Counted from the first letter of the stretch, positions 32,150 to 44,455 are shown. The stretch: DNA of 64,000 nt from Proteles cristata cristata (GCA_017311185.1 JAESUZ010003490.1:434001-498000); one strand, 5' to 3'. The notes: generated by a model not told the origin, from the sequence alone. Translations and numbers: made by a program.

Positions 32150-32447
32150 AGCAGCAGTGAGCAAATTGTGGCTTGAGGGCCGAATTGGGTCCAGAGCCAC
32201 TTTAAAGAATTCCTTTTATATTTTTATTTTATAAAAGTATTTTTAAAAAAAGAGAGGGAAAGGGAGAGAGTGGGAGGAGGGGAGGAGGGAGGGAGGGGGG
32301 CGAGGGAGGAGAGATGGGGGAAGGGAAAGGGAGAAAGGGAAAAGGAAGGAGAGAGAGGGAAAAAGGAAGGGGGGAGGAGGAAAGGAAAAGAAAGTAAGAA
32401 ATGACTGTGTGGTCATTTTCCCTTATGGAGAAAATTTGCTGCACCAG
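32150..32447 (-). mobile_element. hAT-like DNA transposon remnant with a purine-rich insertion
   Basis: Ends agcaaattgtggcttgaggg and ttatggagaaaatttgctgc match, in reverse orientation, the element at 25838-26052. The middle is replaced by an A/T stretch and a GA-rich tract. Confidence 0.55.
32254..32395. repeat. GA-rich purine tract with G-quadruplex-forming runs
   Basis: About 140 bp of almost pure purine on the plus strand. Between 32271 and 32310 there are at least five runs of three or more G separated by 1-4 bases, which meets the usual G3+N1-7 criterion. Confidence 0.9.
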
Positions 32448-32875
32448 AATTAACTCTAATAATTGAAAGAACCTAAATTGTCCCTGCCAATATTCGTGGA
32501 AGTAACTATGTAAGTCCTCCAGATCTGAAGAACAAACGTGTTCCATTCTGTGAGATGCCTCATTCCGTGAATTCAGTTGCCACCCATCCTTCAAAGCTCC
32601 ATGCACTCAGCACTGAGTGCACAGACCTCTCTGCTTTATGGTTTGTGAATCTCTACAGCTGTAAGCCAAATCAGTGTTTTCTCTTTCTGCTCTCAGTTAA
32701 ATGGAGAACAGCTCTTGAACTGATGTTTAATTTTCAGTGCAGGGGATGGAGTTCCACTCCATTTAGCATAAATAACAAATGGCAATGATACCAACTTCAT
32801 TCATCATTTGTGTTTCCAGGGAGATGGACCACAGGATTGTAGACCTTTCTTCAGATTTCTCTGGTTTGGTGAAAA
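32448..32875. other. Unique sequence, nothing recognised
   Basis: No gene or repeat recognised. Confidence 0.45.
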
Positions 32876-32879
32876 AAAC

Positions 32880-33065
32880 AAAAAAACCTCCAGATTTGTG
32901 ACACAAGGAACAGGGTAAAAATCCTAGCTTTGAGTGACCTTGAATAGTCATTTAGCCTGATTGAGCCCCAGGTTACTTAATCTTTATCATGGCATCATGC
33001 CAAAGATTACATATGATGGAATTTTAAAAGGCATTAGTACCCTGTAAACTTCTACACTTAAGGAA
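32880..33065 (+). mobile_element. MIR
   Basis: aggaacagggtaaaaatcct, cctgattgagccccaggtta and acttaatctttatcatgg in MIR order. Confidence 0.65.
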
Positions 33066-33619
33066 AGGGATGTTTTTATTGTATGTTCAAAGGTGGGGAA
33101 ATAGTTGTATTCTTTGTCTATTGACAATGTAGAGTTTCTGTTTATCATAATTCATACCACAGGTTATATAAATGAACAGACAGTTCCCAAGTTGACGTTA
33201 CCATGTTTCTCAAGAGAATCTAATTACGTTCAGTTAACAAACTCTTTTCATAAACAGATATCTTTCTGGAACTGATGGTAGATGAGGAGTTTGCTATGCT
33301 AGTCCCACTTAAAGTGAAAGACAGCTCTGAGTCGTGGCTAAAGCAGAGGACGATCAACCCCCCAAAAATACTATAGCACTCAGGGTCTTCTTCCCACATA
33401 CTCCTTTTTCCTCCAAAATTGGTTTTCTCTTTCTGTGGTTGTTTTTACTTTTGAAACATTAGCCCCTTGGGAAGAAAACTCAATCTCTACCAATGTTTTC
33501 AAAAGAATAAATTTCAGCCACCCTATGTCAAATGCAATGGGAAAGTGGGTTTGACCTTGCTCATGAAGAAAACATATTTGTTCATTCTCTTCATCATGCC
33601 CCTTAAGAAAGTTACAGCC
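33066..33619. other. Unique sequence, nothing recognised
   Basis: No gene or repeat recognised. Confidence 0.45.
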
Positions 33620-33636
33620 TCATGGAAAAGCTTTTA

Positions 33637-33867
33637 TTTTTTTAAAATTTCATTTATTTTCTATTTTTTTTAATTTTTTGAGAGAAAGAAAGAGAGTGTG
33701 AGCACGGCAAAGTCAGAGAAAGAGAGAGGAAGACACAGAATCTGAAACAGGCTCCGGGCTCTAAGCTGTCAGCACAGAGCCTGACATGGGGCTCAAACCC
33801 TTGAACAGTGAGATCATGATATGAGCTGAAATTGGATGCTTAACTGACTGAGCCACCCAGGTGCCCC
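33637..33867 (-). mobile_element. Felid-type SINE with 17-bp target-site duplication
   Basis: Direct repeats tcatKgaaaagctttta at 33620-33636 and 33868-33884 (one mismatch). GA-rich domain, gctgtcagcacagagcctg and head gagccacccaggtgcccc. Confidence 0.95.
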
Positions 33868-33884
33868 TCATTGAAAAGCTTTTA

Positions 33885-34529
33885 AATGAGCAGGACCCAA
33901 CACCTGTTGGGTATCCCTATGGGGATGGGTAAGCCACCTCTGGTCTTGACTGAGATTCTAGGCAGGTCTGGAATGAGGAGAGGTAGAAAGATCTGTTGTG
34001 GACTTTCATGGGTTTCTGCCATTTTTATCTGCAAACATGAGCTTCTTTTTTTCACTTCACCCTGTTTGGATTGGTGTCTAAATTTTAGGTGATCTGTTTG
34101 TTTCTGACTTGAGTCTCCTGTTGCACAGTGTATCCGAGAACTGCCTTTTAGGTTCTTATGCCACAGCCATGGCCAAGAGGTACTGTTCCCCTTACCTGGC
34201 CCATGTTTGTGAGCACTTTCAAAGCCACTTATTGGTATTTAAAAGTTACTTCCTTTACATTTATAATAAGATCTAAAGCACCTGGTACAACATATACCTT
34301 AGGTAAGGGACAGCTTTCTTTCACTTCCCTCCCTTCAGTTACAGTATAAGACCATGGCACTGTCCACCGATGAGTTCATCCCTTCCTTCCATCCCTTCCC
34401 AGGCTTTAGGTCCAGCCTTTTTAGTCTGCTGATAAATGCGATTTTAGAGTCTGCTGTTGTAAGTTAAAAATCTTGGATTGAAACCCAGATCCATAGGCAA
34501 CTAGCTTAGTGCTGTGAGGCTTAGACAAT
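33885..34529. other. Unique sequence, nothing recognised
   Basis: A faint MIR-like phrase near 34470 (ttggattgaaacccagatcc). No gene seen. Confidence 0.4.
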
Positions 34530-35110
34530 AAATGGGACATAAAGGAGTTTCCTTGGAATCACTTGCACTGGCTACCTTTCCTTTGCAGTTCTATTGTTTC
34601 CAGACAGAATGGCTAAAGGTTATTTCTCATCCCTTGAGAACTCTATCAGGATTTATATCAGTAATTAAAAGCATGCTGCGTGAGGCAGCTAAATGCATCC
34701 AACAGTACAAATTTAGGCAGGAAACAGTGAGTTACTCCCATTCACTCCCAAGCCACTATGGCACTTATTTGAACACTTTATCTTGGTCCAGCTGCCAGAA
34801 AACTTTTCATTCTCTTCCCTTACATACAGGGAGCCGCCTTTCCTTGGCTATCTGAACTCGGAAACATTTAACATTCTCCCAGGAAATAACTCCATTCAAA
34901 GCCATTGTTTTTAAGTGCTGGAGTGATTGACTTGAAAGTAACTTGCGTAAATCAGTGCTGTTGATTACTAAACACAATGGTAATTACCAGGGAGGATAAT
35001 AAAAACACAACCCAGCCGTATGAATATGTCACAATTGAAAGTAGAACCTATAATGATCTTTCGACTGCAGTATATGCTATTAAAAGAACAGGGTTGGCAA
35101 GAAGGTGGCT
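34530..35110. other. Repeat-free block, candidate conserved noncoding sequence
   Basis: About 580 bp with no recognised repeat and balanced base composition, in a repeat-dense window. Short AT-rich homeodomain-type cores occur (taattaaaagc, gtaattaccagg, ttgattactaaac). A 107-codon frame at 34532-34855 has no domain. Conservation must be measured; this is only a candidate. Confidence 0.25.
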
Positions 35111-35299
35111 TGCATGCTTATGCTGATTTTGCTGTTTCCTCACATGGCAAGTATGGTTAAATGATCACACTCTTCTCCCTTTTGCACCTAGAGGCCTCAG
35201 AATCCTTCTCTACTAGTACTTAAGGTGGTCATTGTCAACCAATTGGATTTGCCAAAAAAAATGCAAATGAGTTTCTATCCTAATGATGGAGTATATGTT

Positions 35300-35418
35300 T
35301 TCCTACACTAGATTTGAGTTATTTGAGGATGGAATTCTTTTATTCACCTCTGTATTCCTAGCACCTAGACTTAGTACTTGACATGTAATCACCACTCAGG
35401 AAATAGTTATTAACTTGA
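35300..35418 (+). mobile_element. L2 3' fragment
   Basis: cacctctgtattcctagcac, tagtacttgacatgtaatca and caggaaatagttattaactt match the L2 3' end. Confidence 0.65.
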
Positions 35419-36324
35419 ATGCCTGACAATACTCAATTACTAATTAAGTACTCCGTTCAGTCAAGAAGAGCTTCCCAACTGCTGTGGTTAGGTGTCAAAT
35501 GGGCTATAGGTATGTGGATATCCTATACCCTTTGGTTCTCAGGGCATGAATGTCCTGAGACTAGTCAGAGACCCAAGGCAGAGGCTTTTAACTGTGGGGA
35601 GCCCCATCTAATTATCCATCGTGCCCTTCACATCTTTTCTGTGCTTGTCATGATATGAAAAGGATTAAGGAAATGGTTGGGAAACACTAGGTAAAATAAC
35701 AACCTCTGGATAACATTAAGAAAACACACTGATATTAGGTTATCTAGACAAGAGCTCTATATTTCTTTATGAAGCATTTCAATTCCTGAAGGGCTTATAT
35801 TACCACAAGCAGAAAAAAATTGTCAATAAAGCAAGGAAGGACATATCACAATCAAATCCTCGTGTGTGTGTGTGAACTGAGCAGCAACATGTAGAGTTCC
35901 TACAGCTTGCAGAAAGGGCTCTCATCTCTGAGAAAGGTGATAGCCAAGAAATTCTACAACATTAGACAACATTAATGACCTCTTTCTATGCAGTGGATAT
36001 ACTCTTCCTGGAAGATAAATTCTGTAAATCTCCAAAGAGAAATGAGAACTTTCTTCTATTTTCTGTTCATGGTCTCTGAATTCTTAATGGGTAAGGTAAT
36101 GTTCAGAACCAACATCAAAGACTGAAACTCACAACAAGACCATCTATTTGACATTGAGACTATCTTTGAAAATCTGGGACACGTAGCTCCCATTCTTTTT
36201 AAAAAGAAATGTATATACCCTAGGAGTGTTTTGAATGAAGAATTTGCAGAATGTGCATAGCATCATGGGACAAAGGCATGGGTGGGGTGCTCAGGTGTTT
36301 TAGTCATGGCAAATTTCCAGTATT
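35419..36324. other. Unique sequence, nothing recognised
   Basis: No gene or confident repeat. A short GT run near 35863. Confidence 0.45.
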
Positions 36325-36512
36325 GTGCAAAAAAGAGTGGACATGAAGACAGACAGCTAGGTTTAAATTTTGGCTCCTGTCTCCCTAGCTGTATGGTTTT
36401 GAGGACTAAGCCTCATAAAAACACCTGAACAATGTGTACAACACAGGTTTCTTGGGGGGGAGGGGGTGCTAATGAGACAACGTACATAAAGCAGTAGAAT
36501 GCCTGGGACAAT
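36325..36512 (+). mobile_element. MIR
   Basis: agacagctaggtttaaattt, ctccctagctgtatggtttt and taaagcagtagaatgcctgg in MIR order. Confidence 0.65.
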
Positions 36513-36654
36513 TAGACCCTCTGTATACCCCTGGGTCACTCCCATGACCCAGTGACAACCAGACCACCAGAAAGGAGAGACAGAGGTTTGGCTGGGTAGC
36601 AGAGTTAGGACCCTTGAAGGCTGCCAGATACACATTTCTGCAGTGTTAGTGACA

Positions 36655-37290
36655 GAAAACAGGGCTCCTAAGACTTTGGGAGACCGGGATGAGGAGCTAT
36701 GTGTGAGGCAGTATTCTTCCCTCTTGGTGTATACTTCCTATATCATCTCCTCCCCATGAGCATGAGTGGGGTTTGTGAATATTATGGGATAGTCACTCTT
36801 GTTATTATGTTATAAGGCACACTTAACTTCAAGAAAGGAGGATTACCCTTAGTGGAACTGCATATAAGACCTAAAAACAGACTGGGCTCTTCTTGAAGAA
36901 GGAAACCCAACATGGGGGAAGGTTTTTGGTGGGTTTTGTTGTTCTGGTTATTGTTGCTGTTGGCTTTGAAGATGGAGAGGGTCAAGTGACAAGGACCTGA
37001 GAGTGACTTCTAGGACTGTAAGGCAGCTTTTAGTAGTTGAGAGAAAGTCTCATTGATAGTGAGCAAGGGACAAGAAACTGAATTCTAACAATCACATAAG
37101 CTAGAGGACCATGAGCCCCAGATGAGACCTAGCTTAGTTGATGCTTCCATTTCAGCCTGTAAGACCCTACATGGAGAATCTAACTATACTTTGCCCAGGC
37201 TTCTGACCTAAACCATTCTGAGTGATGGTTGTTGCATTAAGTCACTTAATTTGGAGAATTAGCTATGCAGCAATAGAAAACTAACAAATT
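36655..37290 (+). mobile_element. MaLR-type LTR (MLT1-like)
   Basis: ctcctccccatgagcatgag, gaatattatgggatagtcac, ttgaagatggagagggtcaa and gcagcaatagaaaactaac follow LTR order to the end. No coding capacity. Confidence 0.75.
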
Positions 37291-37340
37291 ATTTTGAATC
37301 AAATCTATTTGAGTCTTTATCAGTGTCATTCAAGATTTAA

Positions 37341-37570
37341 TTTTAAAAAATTTCTATCTTTATTTTTTAATGTTTATTTATTTTTGAAAGAGAGAAAGAG
37401 AGAGACAGCAAGCAGGGGAAGGGCAGAGAGAGAGTGACACAGAATCCAAAGCAGGCTCCAGGCTCTGAGCTGTCAGCACGGAACCCAATACAGGGATTGA
37501 ACCCACAAACTGCAAGATCATGACCTGAGCTGAAGTTGGGCATTTAACCAACTGAGCCACCCAGGCTCCC
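37341..37570 (-). mobile_element. Felid-type SINE (first of a tandem pair)
   Basis: Tail tttaatgtttatttattttt, GA-rich domain, ctgtcagcacggaacccaat and head gagccacccaggctccc. Confidence 0.93.
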
Positions 37571-37771
37571 TAAAATTTTTTTAATGTTTATTTATTTTGA
37601 GAGAGAGAGAGACATGGGAAGGGGGAGAGAGAGAGGGAGAGAGAATCCCAAGCAGGCTTTTTACTGCCAGTGCAGAGCCTGATGCGGGGCTTGATCCCAC
37701 AACCATGAGATCATGACCTGAGCCAAAACCAGGAGTTGGACACATAACTGACTGAACCACCCATGTGTCCC
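37571..37771 (-). mobile_element. Felid-type SINE (second of a tandem pair)
   Basis: Its tail abuts the head of the preceding SINE. GA-rich domain, gcagagcctgatgcggggc and eroded head gaaccacccatgtgtccc. Confidence 0.92.
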
Positions 37772-37799
37772 TTAGGTGCTCTTTCAGAATTATGGAATT

Positions 37800-37945
37800 A
37801 TCCCACTCTGCCAGATATTATAGGTATCTGTTTTCATGTATGTCTTTCTAAACAGCTAGTAAGCTCATCAATGATGGGGTATAGTTTTTGTCATTGTTCT
37901 TCCTCAAATTCTCCAGTGTAGCACTCAGCAAACATTTTTTTGGGT
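37800..37945 (+). mobile_element. L2 fragment
   Basis: ctagtaagctcatcaatgat and ctccagtgtagcactcagca resemble the L2 3' region. Confidence 0.45.
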
Positions 37946-38100
37946 TGGATATTTCTACAGCATTTGGCCTCCTACAAAGCATTCACAGCCTAATGTCATG
38001 TGATGCTGACTGAAACTGTGATATTGAGGCAAGGTAGAGAAGGAATCTGAAGTCAAAGAGGAAGAGAGATTAGCCTGTGTTTAAAAGGAAAAACTCCCCT

Positions 38101-38312
38101 GGGGCACCTGAGTGGCTCAGCTGGTTAAGCATCTATCTGACTTCGGTTTAGGTCATGATCTTGTGGTTTGTGAGTTCGAACCCCACATCGGGCTCTATGC
38201 TGACAGCTCAGAGCTTGGAGCCTGCCTCAGATTCTGTGTCTCCCACTCTCTCTGCCCCTCACACACTCATGCTCTCTCTCTCTCCAAAAATAAACATAAA
38301 AAAGGAAAAAAA
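38101..38312 (+). mobile_element. Felid-type SINE
   Basis: Head ggggcacctgagtggctcag, B-box gagttcgaacccc, gctgacagctcagagcttg, CT-rich domain, and tail aaaaataaacataaaaaag. Confidence 0.94.
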
Positions 38313-38824
38313 AATTCCCATACCCTCTGAATGCCCAATATCATGTAGTTTTGCTACATTAGAGCTTTCTCTGTGACAAGGATTAGGATGTGAAGTATCT
38401 TTGAGTATACTTTGAGCAAAGTTTTGCTGCAAAGGAACTTGAGGGTTCTGATGGAGCAAAGCCAAAGGGAATAATGCCCAGACTGTTGAGTCCCATCTCA
38501 TATTTTCCAGAGCTTTGAGGAGTTACATGCTTGTTTTCCATGCTCCATTTCTGAAGGACAAGCTAATCAAGGAAAATGTTCCTTTGTCTTACACTAACCT
38601 CAAAATGAGAAACACATTGTCTTAAGGAATTATTTCAAAGGCAAGAATTCACATGAATATCTTGGCAGCTTACTGTATTCTGAGCATATTAGAAAAATTA
38701 GGGGTCTTGGCATTTTTAACATTACCCCTGCTGGTACTCATGGCCACTAGAAAATTCAGAAGGACTTTAGGTTGGGAATCCTGTGATTCTTGGTGCCAAG
38801 ACCATATGGAGCCTCTAAATGTCA
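38313..38824. other. Unique sequence, nothing recognised
   Basis: No gene or repeat recognised. Confidence 0.45.
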
Positions 38825-38965
38825 ACATAATCACTACCTCATTAAATCATTCATTTAGCAAATATTTGAGTGCCTGCTCTGTGTGAGGCACTGTACTAAG
38901 CACCAAGAAGATAGTGGTGTATAAAACAGACCTGGTCTCAGCTCTTTGTGAGCAAATCATATTCT
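38825..38965 (+). repeat. Ancient mammal-wide repeat fragment
   Basis: ttagcaaatatttgagtgcc, tgtgaggcactgtactaagc and gtgtataaaacagacctgg. Same unnamed family as at 3.6 and 57.3 kb. Confidence 0.5.
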
Positions 38966-39079
38966 GAAAAACTGTCCTTGATTCCCAGGGAGAGTTTAAG
39001 AACTTCTTCTGTATGTTCTTATTTATTATAATTAAAAGACAGATCTATTATATCAGTATCTCATTGTATAATAGTTCTT

Positions 39080-39225
39080 TGGTGCCCTTGATTTATCAAG
39101 TGACTGGATAAGCTTCTTAGGTCAAGAAATATAGACCTTCTTCATTGTATACCTATGACTATTGTGCCTGCACAGAGGATGTACCCTACATAAAATTTAT
39201 TAAATAACTAAACGAAAGAATGGCT
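39080..39225 (+). mobile_element. L2 3' fragment
   Basis: cttcattgtatacctatgac, ttgtgcctgcacagaggatg and aaatttattaaataact match the L2 3' end. Confidence 0.55.
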
Positions 39226-40529
39226 TCTATGGGGTACCATATTTGGAGGTGATGGTCTTTGTAAATACTACCAGGATGGGAGTTTTAGAAAGCTCTCTTC
39301 ATTGCTTGTATTTATTGAATATATGTATTCTTCATAATCAAGGACATTTTATTTGTCTCAAATACAATAGGAATCCTGAACCTACATTGAATGGGGTCTT
39401 ATTCCCAAAGGAGAAAACTCAACTACCCAAATCCTGAACAGTCCAAAAGCAGATTACCTAAATCACCCCATTTTTGCCTAGGAATCTGGAGATGTTCCAG
39501 CAGCTGTTTATTAAGTGCAGCCCAAATCCCAAATTAGCAAGGCTAAGTGGAAGAATCGGCCAGCCATCACTCCTGGCCCCTGAAAGTATCTTTTAAAAAA
39601 ATGCCAAAGCGACATTGACACTACTGTTGGAGGCTTTAAATAACCACCAGTTCTGTTCATGGTGCTTAAGCTGAGCAGCCCCTACGCACGCTGTGTCCCT
39701 GGCTCCCTGAGTAGGAGATAGCTAGTCAACACGCCCTGGGAACCCCTTTTAGACCTCAGGCTCCGTTAGCAACAACACAACAAACAGTTGAAAGGGCTTC
39801 TGGGTGTAAGCTTCTGGCTGCTTCAAGAATTGTTGCTAAAATAAGGGGGGCAGAGCTGCAGGTGTTCTCAGCCTTCAGAAGAATAAGCTACTAGGGCTGA
39901 GTCAAGGCCAGACATGTTTGGCTGGTCCTAAGTGAAGTCCTTAGGATAAGAGTCACAGGCTAGTCTGCAGACAGAGTGACAAGGAAGCAGGGTCACCCTG
40001 CTTTTTTAACTGAATTCCCTGACCCCAGGCTCTGCCCTTCCAAGTCATTATCAATATTCTGGTTGTCTTTGGGAAATTTAGATTGGACTGTACATTTTAT
40101 GCAAATTCCCATCTGAACTCCCATGGCATAGAGAACAATGTCTAATCCATTGCAAGCATTGGGCCCCTTTCTACCATCTGACCACAAATTACTGACCAAC
40201 CTTATTTTTGTCTTAACTTACCCACTAATGTCTATGAATACTGGGCTTCAGTCTCCTGAAACTTCATCCCCCTAAACATGCCATGGGCCTTGACTTCCAG
40301 GGGATTTTTGGTAATGTCTGCAGGCAGTTTTGTTTGTCACAACTGGGAGGGGGTGGAATTGGCAAGTAAATACTGGTATTTAGTGAGGAGAGGCCAAGAA
40401 CACAACTAAATATCCTACAAGGCACAGAACTGTTGCCTATGATAATGAACCATCCAAAATGCCCTAAATGTCAGTACTGTCAAGGTGGAGAAACCCTGGC
40501 ATACAACATTAACTCTGCCTCGTATACCT
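39226..40529. other. Repeat-poor unique sequence
   Basis: About 1.3 kb with no recognised repeat; 39480-39960 is somewhat richer in G+C. No exon with a recognisable product was found. Confidence 0.4.
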
Positions 40530-40765
40530 TTCCTTCTTCCTTTTTTCCTCCCTCTCCTTTTTCCTGATCTGGTGAAATGCTTGCTATTCTTTTTTCAAAC
40601 ACTGCTTAAAATTTCCCCTGCTCTGTAAAACCCTCTCAACCCTGATCTTCCATCTCTTGTTCCTTTACTTTCTCCATCCAATCCTGTAATTACTTTCCCT
40701 AACCTCCACTAAAGTACTTTTAACATTTCATTTTCAATTCATGTTCATTTTCAAAGCAGCACATA
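40530..40765 (+). mobile_element. L2 fragment
   Basis: aacactgcttaaaatttccc, ctctgtaaaaccctctcaac and gtacttttaacatttca follow L2 order. Confidence 0.5.
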
Positions 40766-41424
40766 TCATGAAAGTCACTTTCCCCCATATGAACTTGAGT
40801 AGTCTTCCTGAACTTCCAAGTCTATGCTTGGTAGAAGTCCAAACCACACATCCCTGCCCCTAGGGTTTCCACACTGGGCTCACGTGACCGTGTCCTTGGC
40901 TTCTGGGTTGTCACCATCCTGCATGTGCCCTGCAGTGTGTGGGGCTTCTGCACTATCTCAGCCCAGAGAGGAAATGCAGGCCTTTCCTCTGTAGTTACAA
41001 AATCTGCAGGCAGTTTGTACAGAGAGTATTTTCCTGGAAGGAGGATTGGAGGGATTTTACATGGCAACAGGACAAACAATTAAAACATGAACATTAGACA
41101 TCTCTGTTCTATCAGCCTCAGCCACTTCACTCTGGAAGTGCTCCCATAGCTGTCTTGTTCCCCAGGAAGAGCACCAGCTCTACCAATGTCTCACTCCACC
41201 CCTGCCTCTCTTGTGTCCTCATCATCTTTGTCCTCTGGGATTAGCCCCCAAAAATGTGATTCATTTTCCCCATCTTAATGTTTGATCCTGCAGCCTCCTT
41301 TTCTCCAACTCAAATCTGTGTCCACCTCTGCTCAAGCAAATCAATCAAGGTACTCAGAAGAAAGAAAGAAAAGGTGGGTTTCCAGATAAAAACCTTGGAA
41401 GAAAGGCTTGGTGAAAAAAATAGC
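40766..41424. other. Unique sequence, nothing recognised
   Basis: No gene or repeat recognised. Confidence 0.45.
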
Positions 41425-41575
41425 AATTCTTCTGTCTTTATTCTATTTTGTTATCTGATGCCCCACCTTGAAAAGACATTCTTCAAGGATAGAGACTGAT
41501 CCTCATTTATGTATATTTCAGGGCCCAGGACAGTGCTGGGTATATCACTGATGGTCAGAGAATATTGAAGAGCTA
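41425..41575 (+). mobile_element. L2 3' fragment
   Basis: aaggatagagactgatcctc, gggcccaggacagtgctggg and gatggtcagagaatattga match the L2 3' end. Confidence 0.6.
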
Positions 41576-41717
41576 TTCTTCCATTTTGGTATTGATGTGG
41601 AGAGAGGTTTAGCTGATATTCCCTGTGGGTTGTCGACAGTGGGGACCATGTGGAGCCTGAATTTCACCTCACTATTTGGGAATACTGTGAAATGAAAAAA
41701 AAAAAAAAAAGGGTGCT

Positions 41718-41922
41718 AGGGATGCCTGAGTGGCTCAGTCGAGCGTCTGACTTCAGCTCAGGTCATGATCTTATGGTTCATGAGTTTGAGCCCTGTGAGT
41801 TCTAGCCTTGCACTGGGCTTTCTGCTGTCAGTGCAGAGCCTGCTTCAGATCCTCTGACTCCCTCTCTCTCTGCCCCTCCAACCTTCCTCTCTCGCTCTCT
41901 CAGAAATAAATGTTAAAAACTT
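41718..41922 (+). mobile_element. Felid-type SINE preceded by an A-run
   Basis: Head agggatgcctgagtggctca, tRNA-like body with a small internal duplication around gagccctgtgagttctagcc, CT-rich domain and tail cagaaataaatgttaaaaa. The A-run at 41695-41710 lies at its 5' side. Confidence 0.92.
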
Positions 41923-43675
41923 AGGTATGCTAAATAGGAACCTCTTTCTTTGCTCTCACAACTCATGCATATATCCTTCACACTTGGTGGGCATCGCTAG
42001 AGGAGGTTTTAGCTCTGCCAGCATTTAATCTCCTCTGCACCATCACAGAAGGGGAATATCATCAATGGCAATGAGGCTTTTTTCTTCACTGGTCATTTAG
42101 TGCCAGGACACATGGTATGCACAGCTTTGTAAGTGGGAGGGTTTCTGACGTAGGGAGGCTAGTTATCCACTTAGGATATCCCACTTAGTGGAAACTAGTC
42201 CTTGGAAAGGCTGCTGTTTGGCCCCAGTGCTGGATTGTGGTATTGAGTCCCTTAATCTTAGAGAACCAATGGTTCCCTCCGGGAAGTTTCAAGCTCACTG
42301 GAGCTGTGCAGAGCTTCGTACTCTAGGTGAGGGAGGAAGATGGTGGTAGAATTCAGGGGTCAGTGCTATTGCTGGTACTGCTTCCTCTATTACGTTATTG
42401 TTTTGGAATAGCTTTGAAACTATAACCACAATATTTTTATACTTTCAATGGTAAAAAGCTTTATAAATAAATTTTTAATTTAAAGAATACAAACCTTTTG
42501 GTTGCATAATTGATTTGGAATGTCCTGCATCACTAGTAAGAACAAGAACATCACTGAAATAGTGTTTTGGAGCACTTTCAGCAAGAACATTGATAGGCTG
42601 TGCATACAAACATGATGGGATGAAGCTTAATAGAATGAAAGGAAGGAATGGGAAGACAAGGAATATGAAAAGACCTAATCCCAAATCCCAGTCCTGCTGA
42701 CAGTTAGCTCTGAGGACTGAAATCATAATCTCTGTTCCCTCATCTCTCTGTGGAAACAGGATAACAGTGGTTGTCCCACCAACAATATAGATTTTCAAAG
42801 TAGATCTAAAGAAATAGAGGACTTGGAAAAGCTTGGAAGTTAAAACAATTTTGCAAAGAATAATAATACTGAACTTATCTGGGCCAGAGTCGCTAAACCA
42901 AGTGATTGTCTTGTAGTAGGATTTTTTTTTTCAAGGAGTGTCATGATCATGGCAAACTGACATTGTTCGGGCCTTGTGCTTTGAGGGGCTCTGTCTTGCT
43001 TGGAGACACAGTCACTGACAGTATCAAAGTGGCTTAGACACAGTATGGGAGGAGAAAGCTGGGGCATGGGATGATGGTGGGGTGAAGATACGGAAGCTAC
43101 TATGGCTAGGATCCTTCGGTAGATTTTCCTAAGACCACTGGCTGGTCATTGGAAACAATTTTTAGGACTCTTCAGAGGTATTTAATGTGGTAGTTTGATG
43201 GGGCCTGGGAATCTCATATGCCAGGGACCTCCGTAAAGGAGACCCTACAGTTCAGTTTACCATGCTAGCCACAGAAAATAAGTATTTCCAGTCCAGTCCC
43301 AAAGACCACTTCTCATAAAGGGATTTTTTTGTGTTGGTATAGAACCAACATTAGCTTCCCAATGACAGTCCCAGAAAGGTCTTCCTTTACTAATCCATCA
43401 ATTTTCTGTTACTCTGAAGTGAAGATCCTGTCCATGAATGCCCATCGTGTACCTTATGTATGGGGATGGTATTTCCTCCTTGAAGTTAGTGGAAATCCCA
43501 TTTGGAGGCTCAGTGGGACATCTTGAGGTAGAAGAGAGTGGAATTCTATGGATACTGCTGGTTTCTCAGGAGCCCCACACAGTAAACATACTTCACAAGA
43601 TATGAAATATGCCCATTAGCAAATTTGAGAAGAGCAAATGTGTTCAGGGGACAGGTGCTTTATGGCTGAATTGTA
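41923..43675. other. Unique sequence, nothing recognised
   Basis: About 1.75 kb. The open frames here (up to 107 codons on the minus strand at 42475-42798) have no recognised domain. No repeat identified with confidence. Confidence 0.4.
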
Positions 43676-43691
43676 TAAACAGGGATTTCTT

Positions 43692-43909
43692 TTTTTTTTT
43701 AATTTTTAATGTTTTATTTATTTTTGAGACAGAGAGAGACAGAGCATGAGAGGGGGAGTGGTAGAGAGGCAGGAAGACACAGAATCTGAAGCAGGCTCCA
43801 GGTTCTGAACTGTTAGCACAGAGCCCGATGCGGGGCTCGAACCCAGGAACATGAGATCCTACCTGAGCCTAAGTCAGAGGCTTAACTGACTGAGCCACCC
43901 AGGCACCCC
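43692..43909 (-). mobile_element. Felid-type SINE with 16-bp target-site duplication
   Basis: Direct repeats taaacagRgatttctt at 43676-43691 and 43910-43925. GA-rich domain, ctgttagcacagagcccgat, and head gagccacccaggcacccc. Confidence 0.95.
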
Positions 43910-43925
43910 TAAACAGAGATTTCTT

Positions 43926-44455
43926 AATAAGCCTTTATTAATCCTGGTTCTGAGAGGAAACAGAGGGTCCCCACAAGTGGCGCAATAGAGGAAAATTTAA
44001 TGAAATGACAGTTTACAAGAGGACTGGAGAGTTAAGGGGAATCCACAGGGGATGAGAGGACATGCAAGAACTAACAAAGGCTGGCAGCCATTACCATCCC
44101 AAGATCTGATGTGCGTGAGAAGAAAGAGTGGTTGTCTGATCGCAAAGACAGGCACAGGACACTGAACAGGAACCAAGGCCTTGGGTGGAGGCGCACAATG
44201 ACTAAAACCCCGGCCCAGCAATGAAGGGGTGGGGATGAGACTACTCTGATCTCATTATTGCCACACCCTTAGCCTCCAGCCAGGGCTCCCTACTGACTGA
44301 ACTTAGTGGGAAGTCAAAGGACAGGGTAGATGTAGAGGCTGCCTGTAGCCTACCAGAGGGTGGGGAATCTTTTCAGGCAGGAAAATAGAAACTATCCAGC
44401 ACAGTTTTCTTGGCTAATATACCCTATGTCAACATAAAACATTCAAACAAAAACA
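43926..44455. other. Unique sequence, nothing recognised
   Basis: No gene or repeat recognised. Confidence 0.45.
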
